Of a stretch of DNA of 64,000 nt, positions 17,976 to 26,600 are shown in pieces (the stretch's first letter is position 1; each line of letters starts with the position of its first letter). Origin of the DNA: an uncultured Robinsoniella sp. GTDB lineage: Bacteria; Bacillota; Clostridia; Lachnospirales; Lachnospiraceae. The notes under the pieces are model-generated. The model did not search any database and was not told the origin of the DNA. It was given only the letters and a program-made list of their open reading frames with translations. Location: positions 62,001 through 126,000 of the forward strand of contig UQCR01000002.1 of the NCBI GenBank assembly GCA_900539655.1. Reading direction: 5' to 3'. A program made the position numbers and the translations under genes.

Positions 17976-18407
17976 ATGTTTATGGGAGAATACAATCATA
18001 CGGTTGATACCAAAGGCAGACTGATTATCCCCTCCAGATTTAGAGATGAACTGGGTGACGAATTTGTTGTTACGAAGGGATTAGATGGATGCTTATTTGT
18101 TTTTCCCAATAATGAATGGCAGGCTTTCGAAGAAAAACTTAAGGCTTTACCACTTACAAACAAAAGCGCTAGACAATTTGCACGTTTCTTTGTAGCAGGT
18201 GCGACACCATGCGAGCTGGACAAGCAGGGGAGAATTCTTTTACCGGGAACGTTAAGAGAATTTGCAGGTCTGGAAAAGGACGTAGTACTGACAGGAATGT
18301 TAAACAGAATTGAAATTTGGAGCAAGTCAAAATGGAATGAGAATAATTCTTATGACGATATGGATGACATTGCGGAACAAATGACAGATTTAGGTTTAAG
18401 CATATAG
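17976..18407 (+). CDS. mraZ: Transcriptional regulator MraZ
   Basis: DNA-binding protein with two AbrB-like domains, forming a ring that binds tandem boxes upstream of its own gene and represses the dcw cluster. The N-terminus MFMGEYNHTVDTKGRLIIPS and the second repeat CELDKQGRILLPG are both diagnostic. The frame also has a GTG at 17967, but AAGAAGG (17961-17967) overlaps it and is correctly spaced for the ATG at 17976, giving the normal 143 residues. It heads the cluster, with rsmH 15 bases downstream. Confidence 0.95.
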   Translation: MFMGEYNHTVDTKGRLIIPSRFRDELGDEFVVTKGLDGCLFVFPNNEWQAFEEKLKALPLTNKSARQFARFFVAGATPCELDKQGRILLPGTLREFAGLEKDVVLTGMLNRIEIWSKSKWNENNSYDDMDDIAEQMTDLGLSI

Positions 18408-18422
18408 CCTGGGGAGGACAAT

Positions 18423-19361
18423 ATGGAATTCAAACACAAATCTGTGCTTCTGGAGGAAACAATAGAAGCTCTGAACATAAAACCTGACGGCATTTATGTC
18501 GATGGAACTCTGGGTGGTGGAGGACATGCTTTAGAGATAAGTAAAAGGCTGTCTGACAAAGGCAGACTGATTGGAATAGATCAGGATGCAGACGCAATAG
18601 AAGCGGCAAGACAGCGCTTAGGGGAGTTTAAAGATAAAGTAACGATTATCCGCAGTAATTACTGCGATATGAAAAAGGAACTGGCAAACATACAGATTAC
18701 ATCAGTTGATGGGATAATTTTGGATCTAGGTGTTTCCTCCTACCAATTGGATACGGCAGACCGCGGCTTTACTTACAGAGAAGACGCACCACTGGATATG
18801 AGAATGGATCAGCGTCAGAGCATGACTGCTAAGGATATTGTAAATGAGTATAGCGAAATGGATTTATATCGTATTATTCGCGATTACGGGGAAGACAAAT
18901 TTGCAAAGAATATAGCCAAGCATATTGTAAGTGCGAGAAATGTAAAAGCATTAGAAACAACTGGGGAGTTAATTAATGTTATAAAAGCGGCTATTCCAAT
19001 GAAATTCCGGGCAGTAGGAGGACACCCGGCCAAAAAGACATTCCAGGCCATAAGAATCGAATTAAACAGAGAATTAGAAGTACTTCGGGATTCTCTGGAT
19101 GACATGATAGAACTTCTGAATGATGACGGGCGCATTTGTATTATTACCTTTCATTCGTTAGAAGACAGGATTGTAAAGACGATATTTAAAAAAAATGAGG
19201 ATCCATGTACCTGTCCGAGAGAGTTTCCGATCTGTGTATGTGGAAAAAAATCCAAAGGAAAAGTGATAACAAGGAAACCAATATTGCCAAGTGAACAGGA
19301 GCTTGAGGAGAACAAGAGGTCAAAAAGTTCGAAACTACGTGTATTTGAACGCAGGCTGTAA
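18423..19361 (+). CDS. rsmH: 16S rRNA (cytosine-1402-N4)-methyltransferase RsmH
   Basis: SAM-dependent methylase of C1402 in 16S rRNA. The N-terminus FKHKSVLLEET, the SAM motif VDGTLGGGGHA, DLGVSSYQLD, DMRMDQRQ and the C-terminal SLEDRIVK and RSKSSKLRVFER are family signatures. The 312-residue length is normal. GGGGAGGA precedes the ATG. It is the usual second gene of the dcw cluster. Confidence 0.96.
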   Translation: MEFKHKSVLLEETIEALNIKPDGIYVDGTLGGGGHALEISKRLSDKGRLIGIDQDADAIEAARQRLGEFKDKVTIIRSNYCDMKKELANIQITSVDGIILDLGVSSYQLDTADRGFTYREDAPLDMRMDQRQSMTAKDIVNEYSEMDLYRIIRDYGEDKFAKNIAKHIVSARNVKALETTGELINVIKAAIPMKFRAVGGHPAKKTFQAIRIELNRELEVLRDSLDDMIELLNDDGRICIITFHSLEDRIVKTIFKKNEDPCTCPREFPICVCGKKSKGKVITRKPILPSEQELEENKRSKSSKLRVFERRL

Positions 19362-19484
19362 TGAACATCTGAAAGGAAACGAACAGATCGGGGACAGGCT
19401 GTATTCATAAGCAAATGGTGAGGCGGGTGTTCAACATTCGTTTTACTGTAAATACGCAGAGATAGCGGGGTAAGGAGAAGCTAA

Positions 19485-20012
19485 ATGGATAGATCAGCCA
19501 GAAGACCGGAACACGGTTACGCGAGAAGAAATCAGCAACAGACAAGAGCATACGTTGACGGCAATACGGCAAGAGAGCTTCAGGCAGTTCCACGTAGGAG
19601 AGAAAACAGGCCTGTAAGGCAGGAACCTCAGCGAAAGAGAAGGCCGGCAACAAGTCAAAAAACCAGAAAAAATCGGGAAAAAGCATTGCAAATGAACTTT
19701 GCATATGTTATATTCTTAACGGCGGCAGCAGTAGCAACCCTTTTTGTATGTGTAAACTACTTACAGTTACAGGCAGCAAATACAGCCCATCGGAAAAATG
19801 TTACGAATCTGGAGAGCCAACTCAGTTCTTTGAAATTAGCAAATGATACGAAATACGACGAAACCATGGCATCTGTTGATTTGGAAAAAATCAAAGATAT
19901 TGCGATTAATGAACTTGGCATGGTATATGCCGAGCAGGGACAAATCATTAATTATAATAGTCAGGATGGCGACTATGTAAGACAATACGAAGATGTACCA
20001 ACCAATAAGTAG
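19485..20012 (+). CDS. ftsL: FtsL-like cell division protein
   Basis: Bitopic protein of 175 residues: a basic, Arg/Gln-rich cytoplasmic tail of about 70 residues, one transmembrane helix (about 71-92, FAYVIFLTAAAVATLFVCV), a short extracellular coiled coil (about 95-140), then the segment IKDIAINELGMVYAEQGQI typical of FtsL/DivIC-type proteins. FtsL joins DivIB and DivIC at the septum to activate FtsW-PBP2. FtsL sequences diverge strongly; the position between rsmH and the class B PBP supports the call. AAGGAG lies seven bases before the ATG. The long basic tail is more extensive than in Bacillus. Confidence 0.8.
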   Translation: MDRSARRPEHGYARRNQQQTRAYVDGNTARELQAVPRRRENRPVRQEPQRKRRPATSQKTRKNREKALQMNFAYVIFLTAAAVATLFVCVNYLQLQAANTAHRKNVTNLESQLSSLKLANDTKYDETMASVDLEKIKDIAINELGMVYAEQGQIINYNSQDGDYVRQYEDVPTNK

Positions 20013-20021
20013 GTGATATGA

Positions 20022-22157
20022 TTGGCATCAGAAAGAAATAGAGACAGAAAACGAAATACTAAAAAAATATTTACTAAAAAAATGCAAATAAAGCTTATGG
20101 CTATATTTGCATTCGTTTTATTAGCACTAGTAGGATTAAATGTCCGGATTGCGTATATCACGGCAAAGAGCGGTGATAAGTACGCCAGAAAGGTTCTGTC
20201 ACAACAGCAGTATGACAGCCGGACCATACCATTCAGGCGGGGAGAGATTCTGGACCGGAATGGCAATATTATGGCAAGAAGTGAGAAAGTCTATAATGTG
20301 GTTCTGGATTGTTTTGCAATTAATTCCGACGAGGATTATATAGAACCCACAATCAGTGCAGTATCTGCAACACTGGGGGTGGATGAATCGGAAATACGCA
20401 AAGTGATCACTTCAGAGGAAACAAAGGACAGTCAGTACCAGGTCGTTAAAAGAGAAGTGACCATGGAAGACAAGCAGAAATACGAGGATTATACGGATTT
20501 ATCCGAAGACCGCAAACTGAGCGATGAAAAACGGCAGGAGCTGGAAAACGTGCAGGGTGTATGGTTTGAAGAGGATTTTATACGAAAGTATCCTTTTAAC
20601 AGTCTTGCAAGTAACGTACTTGGTTTTTCCAATGACCTGAATAATGGCATTGTTGGTCTGGAGTCCTATTACAACGATGTGTTAAATGGAGTTGATGGCA
20701 GGGAATTCGGATATCTGAATGAAGATTCCGAGCTTCAGAGGACTACGGTGGAACCCACCAATGGGAAGAGCCTGGTATCTACGATCGACGTAAATATACA
20801 GCAGGTTGTAGAAAAATATATCAAAGAATTTGACGACATGTATAAAGGCGGGCCATGGGAAGAATTTGCGGGCCATGGAAGTAAAAATACCGGTGTTATT
20901 GTAGGAGATCCCAATACGGGAGAAATCCTGGCAATGGCAACCAATCAGGGATTTGATTTAAATGATCCGGAAAATCTGGATGGGTGGTATACCAAAAAAC
21001 AGATCGAAGCAATGACGGACGAGCAATACGTAGCAGCCCTGAATGGGCTTTGGAGTAATTTCTGTATCTCAGGAGCGTTTGAACTGGGATCCACCTATAA
21101 GCCGGTTGTAGTAGCATCCGCTTTAGAAGGCGGGTTTGCAGATGACTCTGACCATTATTATTGTAATGGCTATCTGCAGTATGGATCGGAACCACCGATT
21201 TACTGTGATAACCGGAACGGACATCAGGATGAAACACTGAGTGATGTAGTAAAGAATTCCTGTAATGTAGGTATGATGGAGATTGCTGATAAAATGGGAG
21301 TGGATGCTTTCGTAAAATATCAGGAATTGTTTAATTTCGGTAAGAAGACCGGAATTGACCTGCCAAATGAAAATGCAGGAATTTTATATAACAGCAACAA
21401 TATGCATGTAATTGAGCTGGCAACCAACTCCTTCGGGCAGGGATTTACTGCTTCCATGATCCAGGAGTTTGCAGCATTTTCAACAGTTGTAAACGGCGGT
21501 AATTATTATCGTCCCCACATGGTGAAACAGGTGCTGGATTCAAAAGGCGGGGTTGCAAAAGATATCGATCCGCTGCTGCTGAGCCAGCCGGTATCATCTA
21601 AGAATTCTTCCTTATTAAAGGAATATCTGGAAGCTGTTGTAAAAGAAGGTACCGGACAGAAAGCGCAGATTTCCGGTTACCGTATCGGTGGTAAGACAGG
21701 TACCGCTGAGACACTTCCGCGTGGTGAAGACCGTTATATCGTATCGTTTATCGGAGCAGTACCCATAGATGACCCACAGGTAGTTATATACACCGTTGTG
21801 GATGAGCCAAACGTAGAAGATCAGGAAATCGGTGGATATTCCATGGAGATTTCTAAAAAGATCTTATCGGAAATACTGCCTTACCTGGGTATATACCCAA
21901 CGGAAGAGATTACGGATGATGAACGTAATACCCTGGGTATGAAGACCGGTGAGAATACAGATGGTACAACAGATGGAACTACGGATGGTACTGCGGATGG
22001 AACGGCAGACGGTACTGGCGGAAATGCGGATGGTACCTCTCAGAATGGATTGCCGCAGGATCAGAACTATGTAGAGCCTTTGGAAGACACAGGGGCGCCC
22101 CAGGAAGATGTCTGGGATGACGGCGTGACGAACGAAGACCTGCAGCTTGAACAATAA
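20022..22157 (+). CDS. pbpB: Class B penicillin-binding protein 2 (septal transpeptidase)
   Basis: Septal DD-transpeptidase that crosslinks peptidoglycan at division with FtsW. It has an N-terminal membrane anchor (about residues 24-46), a PBP dimerisation domain, and a transpeptidase domain with all three active-site motifs: STYK, SCN and KTGT. Translation starts at TTG 20022 after AGGTGA; the nearby ATG is in another frame and soon stops. The C-terminus has a low-complexity tail of DGT repeats (from about residue 646), probably flexible and outside the cell. The 711 residues include no PASTA domain. A 17-bp hairpin follows the stop. Confidence 0.93.
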   Translation: MASERNRDRKRNTKKIFTKKMQIKLMAIFAFVLLALVGLNVRIAYITAKSGDKYARKVLSQQQYDSRTIPFRRGEILDRNGNIMARSEKVYNVVLDCFAINSDEDYIEPTISAVSATLGVDESEIRKVITSEETKDSQYQVVKREVTMEDKQKYEDYTDLSEDRKLSDEKRQELENVQGVWFEEDFIRKYPFNSLASNVLGFSNDLNNGIVGLESYYNDVLNGVDGREFGYLNEDSELQRTTVEPTNGKSLVSTIDVNIQQVVEKYIKEFDDMYKGGPWEEFAGHGSKNTGVIVGDPNTGEILAMATNQGFDLNDPENLDGWYTKKQIEAMTDEQYVAALNGLWSNFCISGAFELGSTYKPVVVASALEGGFADDSDHYYCNGYLQYGSEPPIYCDNRNGHQDETLSDVVKNSCNVGMMEIADKMGVDAFVKYQELFNFGKKTGIDLPNENAGILYNSNNMHVIELATNSFGQGFTASMIQEFAAFSTVVNGGNYYRPHMVKQVLDSKGGVAKDIDPLLLSQPVSSKNSSLLKEYLEAVVKEGTGQKAQISGYRIGGKTGTAETLPRGEDRYIVSFIGAVPIDDPQVVIYTVVDEPNVEDQEIGGYSMEISKKILSEILPYLGIYPTEEITDDERNTLGMKTGENTDGTTDGTTDGTADGTADGTGGNADGTSQNGLPQDQNYVEPLEDTGAPQEDVWDDGVTNEDLQLEQ

Positions 22158-22163
22158 AGACAT

Positions 22164-22216
22164 ATCCCCGTAGAAGTAATAATAGATTATACTAATTACT
22201 TCTACGGGGATTTTTA
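22164..22216 (+). terminator. 17-bp perfect hairpin plus T-run between the two PBP genes (terminator, attenuator or SD-masking hairpin)
   Basis: ATCCCCGTAGAAGTAAT (22164-22180) pairs perfectly with 22195-22211 around a 14-base loop, followed by five T residues that run directly into the ATG of the next gene at 22216. The only plausible Shine-Dalgarno for that gene (GGGGA, 22206-22210) is inside the right arm. The structure would therefore both terminate upstream transcription and hide the ribosome site in any read-through transcript. Confidence 0.8.
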
Positions 22217-23970
22217 TGCTCAAAATTAAAACCTATCACAAGAAGAAGATTGTTGTCGTATTTACCCTGTGTTTTTTGGTATTAGCTGCCCTGGTGGGGC
22301 GTCTTGTTTATCTGATGATTTTTAAATCGGATTATTATGCCCAGAAAGCGGAGGAACTTCACGAAAGAGAAAGAGATATCAAGGCAGCCAGGGGAGAAAT
22401 CCTGGATGCCACGGGAACAGCCCTGGCGACCAATAAAACCGTTTGTACCATATCGGTTATTCACAGCCAGATAAAAGAACCGGATAAAGTAATTGCCATG
22501 CTGGTAAAAGAATTGGGATTGTCCGAAGCAGAGGTACAAAAACGTGTGGAAAAGCGTAGCTCAATTGAGCGTGTGAAGACAAATGTGGAAAAAGAAGTTG
22601 GTGATAAGATACGGGAATATAATCTTGCTGGAGTGAAAGTGGACGAAGACTTTAAACGTTATTATCCGTTTGGTTCACTGGCATCAAAGGTTCTTGGATT
22701 TACCGGAAGCGATAATCAGGGGATTATCGGGCTGGAAGTAAAGTATGAGGATATCTTAAAGGGCAGTCCGGGAAAAATTCTTACCATGACCGATGCCAGA
22801 GGAGTGGAACTGCCGGAAGCAGGAGAAAGCAGGCTGGAGCCCATCAATGGTAACGATCTGTACATCAGCCTTGATAACAATATCCAGCAATATGTAGAGC
22901 AGGCAGCTAAAAAGGTTATGGAGCAGAAAGGTGCAGACAGTGTGTCCATTTTGCTCATGAGACCCAGTAACGGTGAAATTCTGGCTATGGTGAATGTACC
23001 GGAATTTGATCTGAACAGTCCGTTTACCCTAAATGTAGATTCTTCTCAGATGACAGAAAAGGAAAAGCAGGATGCGTTAAACCAGATGTGGAGAAACGGA
23101 TGTATTAACGATACGTATGAGCCAGGATCTACGTTTAAAATTATCACTGCGGCGGCAGGCCTGGAAGAGGGGGTAGTTTCCTTAACGGATCAGTTTTCCT
23201 GCCCCGGGTATAAGATTGTAGAAGACAGACGAATCCGCTGCCATAAAGTTGCAGGCCATGGAGGAGAGACTTTTGTACAGGGTGTCATGAACTCCTGCAA
23301 CCCCGTCTTTATTGAAGTGGGGCTTCGGCTGGGAGTGGACAATTATTTTAAATACTTCAATCAGTTTGGCCTGAACAACAAAACCGGAATTGATCTTCCC
23401 GGTGAAGCAGCCACAATCATGCATAAAAAAGAAAATGTAGGGCAGGTAGAACTGGCTACGATTTCTTTTGGACAGTCATTTCAGATCACGCCTATGCAGC
23501 TTGCCACTACGGCGAGTTCCATTATTAATGGCGGAAGGAGGGTAACGCCTCATTTTGGTGTATCCGTTAAAGATAAGGATGGTGCACTGATTAAGAAACT
23601 GCAATATCCACTGGGAGACAGAATTCTGTCAGAGGATACTTCAGCAACCATGCGCTATGTGCTGGAGCAGGTAGTTGACAGCGGTTCCGGCAAGAATGCC
23701 TACATTGCAGGTTATCATATTGGGGGGAAAACAGCTACATCAGAGACCCTTCCAAGAAGTGCAAATAAATATATTTCATCATTTTTAGGATTTGCTCCGG
23801 CAAATGATCCTCAGATATTAGGACTTTGCGTGATTCATAATCCACAGGGCGTTTATTATGGAGGCACCATAGCCGCTCCTGTAATTAAAGAGATTTTTGC
23901 AAATATTCTGCCTTATCTGGAAATACCGATTGATGAATCTCAGCTGGAAACGGAGACTGAAGCCAGTTAA
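22216..23970 (+). CDS. Second class B penicillin-binding protein, SpoVD-like
   Basis: Transpeptidase of 584 residues with a membrane anchor (about residues 11-35), a dimerisation domain and a transpeptidase domain. It has STFK and SCN, but the third motif reads KTAT (GGKTATSET) where KTGT is usual. Its position after pbpB in the dcw cluster parallels spoVD of Bacillus, which builds spore cortex together with a SEDS protein, so a sporulation role is likely but inferred. No PASTA domain is present, unlike Bacillus SpoVD. The start codon directly follows a hairpin T-run and the SD lies in the hairpin arm, so expression may be uncoupled from pbpB. Confidence 0.8.
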   Translation: MLKIKTYHKKKIVVVFTLCFLVLAALVGRLVYLMIFKSDYYAQKAEELHERERDIKAARGEILDATGTALATNKTVCTISVIHSQIKEPDKVIAMLVKELGLSEAEVQKRVEKRSSIERVKTNVEKEVGDKIREYNLAGVKVDEDFKRYYPFGSLASKVLGFTGSDNQGIIGLEVKYEDILKGSPGKILTMTDARGVELPEAGESRLEPINGNDLYISLDNNIQQYVEQAAKKVMEQKGADSVSILLMRPSNGEILAMVNVPEFDLNSPFTLNVDSSQMTEKEKQDALNQMWRNGCINDTYEPGSTFKIITAAAGLEEGVVSLTDQFSCPGYKIVEDRRIRCHKVAGHGGETFVQGVMNSCNPVFIEVGLRLGVDNYFKYFNQFGLNNKTGIDLPGEAATIMHKKENVGQVELATISFGQSFQITPMQLATTASSIINGGRRVTPHFGVSVKDKDGALIKKLQYPLGDRILSEDTSATMRYVLEQVVDSGSGKNAYIAGYHIGGKTATSETLPRSANKYISSFLGFAPANDPQILGLCVIHNPQGVYYGGTIAAPVIKEIFANILPYLEIPIDESQLETETEAS

Positions 23971-23979
23971 GGGGCAATC

Positions 23980-24012
23980 GTAACAGTTCAGCCATTAGCG
24001 CTGTACTGTTAC
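23980..24012. repeat. Interrupted inverted repeat after the SpoVD-like gene
   Basis: GTAACAGT (23980-23987) pairs with ACTGTTAC (24005-24012), extended inward by CAGC/GCTG after one mismatch. A second small stem GGTTG/CAACC near 24025-24038 is followed by a T-run a few bases later. Together these may form a weak terminator separating spoVD-like from mraY. Confidence 0.45.
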
Positions 24013-24060
24013 ACATCCGCCAATCGGTTGCGAACAACCCTCAATTTTTTGATTTCAAGG

Positions 24061-24089
24061 TTGATTAATAGGCAAAAAAAGTTTATACT
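24061..24089 (+). promoter_or_regulatory. Putative sigma-A promoter of mraY-murD-ftsW-murA-ftsQ
   Basis: TTGATT (24061-24066), a 17-base spacer and TATACT (24084-24089), about 48 bases before the mraY start. This gives the lower half of the dcw cluster its own vegetative promoter. Confidence 0.6.
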
Positions 24090-24136
24090 AATCTAGAGTG
24101 TGTCTACAAATAGCGAAAGAATTTAAGAGGTGTATT

Positions 24137-25102
24137 ATGATTATTGGTACTGAAGTTATTATTCCATTATTGGTGGCATTTGTCATCAGTGTAGCACTTA
24201 GTCCTTTTGTAATTCCATTTTTACGGAAGCTGAAAGTGGGACAGACGGAGCGTACAGACGGCGTCCAGTCTCATTTAAAAAAGGCGGGGACTCCTACAAT
24301 GGGAGGTTTGATTATTTTAATCAGTGTTCTGGCAACCTCATTATTTTTTGTGAAAAGTTATCCGCAGATCATACCGGTTTTATTTTTGACTCTTGGTTTT
24401 GGAATCATCGGATTTTTGGATGATTATCTGAAAGTTGTATTAAGACGGTCTGACGGGCTGCTTCCATGGCAGAAGATGTTGGGACAGATTGTAATTACAA
24501 CCGTTTTCCTGGCATATATTCTTATTGTAGATCCTTCCGGACTTACGATCATGAATCCTTTTGACAAAGGAAATTTTATTGATTTTAAACCAATTGCCAT
24601 TCCCCTTGTGTATATTGCAGTAATCGGAACGGTTAACGGTGTCAACTTTACGGACGGCCTGGATGGTCTGGCTACCGGAGTCACTACTATGGTTGCAGTA
24701 TTCTTTACCGTCGTATCGATTGCTTACAAAGGCGGGATACAACCTATCACAGCAGCCGTTGTAGGAGCATTGCTGGGATTTTTATTGTTTAATGCCCATC
24801 CGGCTAAGGTGTTCATGGGAGATACCGGATCTCTGGCTCTGGGGGGCTTTGTAGCGGGCTGTGCCTATGCTCTTAGGATGCCGTGGATTATTATTATCGT
24901 AGGTTTGATTTACCTGGTAGAAGTAATGTCAGTTATGATACAGGTTACTTATTTTAAAAAGACCGGCGGAAAGAGATTTTTCAAAATGGCTCCGATACAT
25001 CACCACTTTGAATTGTGCGGATGGTCGGAAACCCAGGTAGTAGCTGTATTTACCGTTGTTACGGCGTTATTATGCCTGGTAGGGCTTCTGATACTTTCCT
25101 AA
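24137..25102 (+). CDS. mraY: Phospho-N-acetylmuramoyl-pentapeptide-transferase
   Basis: Polytopic enzyme that transfers phospho-MurNAc-pentapeptide to undecaprenyl phosphate, forming lipid I. About ten hydrophobic helices are visible. The signature segments GTPTMGG, DDYLKV, NFTDGLDGLA, NAHPAKVFMGDTGSLALGG and the C-terminal APIHHHFE are present. AAGAGGTG precedes the ATG at 24137, giving 321 residues; an upstream in-frame GTG at 24098 is rejected because it lacks a ribosome site. Confidence 0.96.
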   Translation: MIIGTEVIIPLLVAFVISVALSPFVIPFLRKLKVGQTERTDGVQSHLKKAGTPTMGGLIILISVLATSLFFVKSYPQIIPVLFLTLGFGIIGFLDDYLKVVLRRSDGLLPWQKMLGQIVITTVFLAYILIVDPSGLTIMNPFDKGNFIDFKPIAIPLVYIAVIGTVNGVNFTDGLDGLATGVTTMVAVFFTVVSIAYKGGIQPITAAVVGALLGFLLFNAHPAKVFMGDTGSLALGGFVAGCAYALRMPWIIIIVGLIYLVEVMSVMIQVTYFKKTGGKRFFKMAPIHHHFELCGWSETQVVAVFTVVTALLCLVGLLILS

Positions 25103-25220
25103 GGGAGGTTAAGCCGTCAGACAGCAGTAACCGGATTCACAGCGGGACAGATGAAAAACATAATTATTGAGATAAGAACATACGGTTTGAAAGAGGAATC
25201 AGCCGGTTAGGAGGATAACA

Positions 25221-26579
25221 ATGGAATTAAAGGACAAGAAAGTTCTTGTATTTGGTACCGGAATCAGCGGTATAGGCGCGGTGGAATTATTGGAAAAAGT
25301 ACAAGCAAAACCAGTCCTGTATGATGGAAATAAGAAACTGACAAATGAAGAAATCAGCAAAAGGCTGCCGGAAGGCTGTAAAGCAGATATCGTTATCGGA
25401 GATCTTCCCAAAGAGATTATGGAGGAGCTGGATCTGGCTGTTTTAAGTCCTGGTGTTCCCACGGATCTGCCTCTTGTGAACGAGTTAAGGGAGAGAGGAA
25501 TTCCGATCTGGGGAGAAGTAGAACTTGCTTATGTGAACAGTAAAGGGAAGGTACTTGCAATTACCGGTACCAATGGAAAGACGACAACAACCAGTCTCCT
25601 TGGGGAAATCATGAAGTATCACGCAAAAGAAGTGTATGTGGTTGGAAATATCGGGAATCCCTATACGCAGGTTGCTCTGGAAATGTCACCGGAAGCAGTT
25701 ACGGTAGCAGAAATCAGCAGTTTCCAGTTAGAAACGATTCATTCATTCCAGCCGAAAGTGAGTGCAATTTTAAATATAACGCCGGATCATCTGGACCGGC
25801 ATCATACCATGGAAGAGTATATCCGGGTAAAAGAAAGTATAACTGCAAATCAGGAAGAAGAAGATACCTGTGTATTGAATTATGAAGATGAGCTGTTAAG
25901 AGATTTTGGAAAAACGATAAAATGCAAGGTATTATTTTTTAGCAGCCTGCGTACATTAGATAAGGGTATTTACATAAATGATGGAGCGATTGAATACAAT
26001 GACGGTACAGATATTATTAAGGTGTGCCAGATCAGTGATTTAAAACTTCCGGGAAGGCACAACCATGAAAATATTATGGCGGCTGTGGCAATGGCGATTG
26101 CATTGCAAGTTCCTTTGGAAGAAATCCTATATGTGATTACGAGATTTACAGCGGTGGAACATAGAATCGAATATGTAACAAAGGTTCGCGGCGTGGCATA
26201 TTATAATGATTCAAAAGGAACGAATCCGGATGCTGCAATAAAAGGAATCCAGGCTATGGATCGGCCCACCCTGCTTATTGGGGGAGGATATGATAAAAAT
26301 TCTTCTTACGAAGAGTGGATCCGTTCTTTTGACGGAAAAGTTCGTTTCCTGGTACTGATCGGGCAGACGAGAGAGAAGATTGCAGAAGCGGCAAAAAGAT
26401 GTGGTTTCAATGATATTATTCTGGCAGATTCACTGGAAGAAGCAATTGATATCTGTGCGAAAAAGGCCAATCCTGGTGATGCGGTTTTACTTTCTCCAGC
26501 ATGTGCAAGCTGGGGCATGTTTCCCAATTACGAAGAGCGGGGCCGGGTCTTTAAAGAGCATGTAAGACATCTTCATTAA
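25221..26579 (+). CDS. murD: UDP-N-acetylmuramoylalanine--D-glutamate ligase
   Basis: Cytoplasmic Mur ligase adding D-glutamate to UDP-MurNAc-L-Ala. It has an N-terminal Rossmann segment (VFGTGISGIGAVELL), the ATP loop TGTNGKTTTT near residue 115, the NITPDHLDRH motif, and a C-terminal domain ending in SWGMFPNYEERGRVFKE. The 452-residue length is typical. GGAGGA precedes the ATG. In many genomes ftsW and murG follow; here ftsW follows and murG is absent. Confidence 0.95.
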   Translation: MELKDKKVLVFGTGISGIGAVELLEKVQAKPVLYDGNKKLTNEEISKRLPEGCKADIVIGDLPKEIMEELDLAVLSPGVPTDLPLVNELRERGIPIWGEVELAYVNSKGKVLAITGTNGKTTTTSLLGEIMKYHAKEVYVVGNIGNPYTQVALEMSPEAVTVAEISSFQLETIHSFQPKVSAILNITPDHLDRHHTMEEYIRVKESITANQEEEDTCVLNYEDELLRDFGKTIKCKVLFFSSLRTLDKGIYINDGAIEYNDGTDIIKVCQISDLKLPGRHNHENIMAAVAMAIALQVPLEEILYVITRFTAVEHRIEYVTKVRGVAYYNDSKGTNPDAAIKGIQAMDRPTLLIGGGYDKNSSYEEWIRSFDGKVRFLVLIGQTREKIAEAAKRCGFNDIILADSLEEAIDICAKKANPGDAVLLSPACASWGMFPNYEERGRVFKEHVRHLH

Positions 26580-26600
26580 AAAATAAAAAGGAGTGATGGT

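Noticed and set aside
24094..24115. CTAGAGTGTGT near the mraY promoter, similar to a MITE end
   Set aside because: Only the first eight or so bases of the terminal repeat match and no partner end is present; probably chance.
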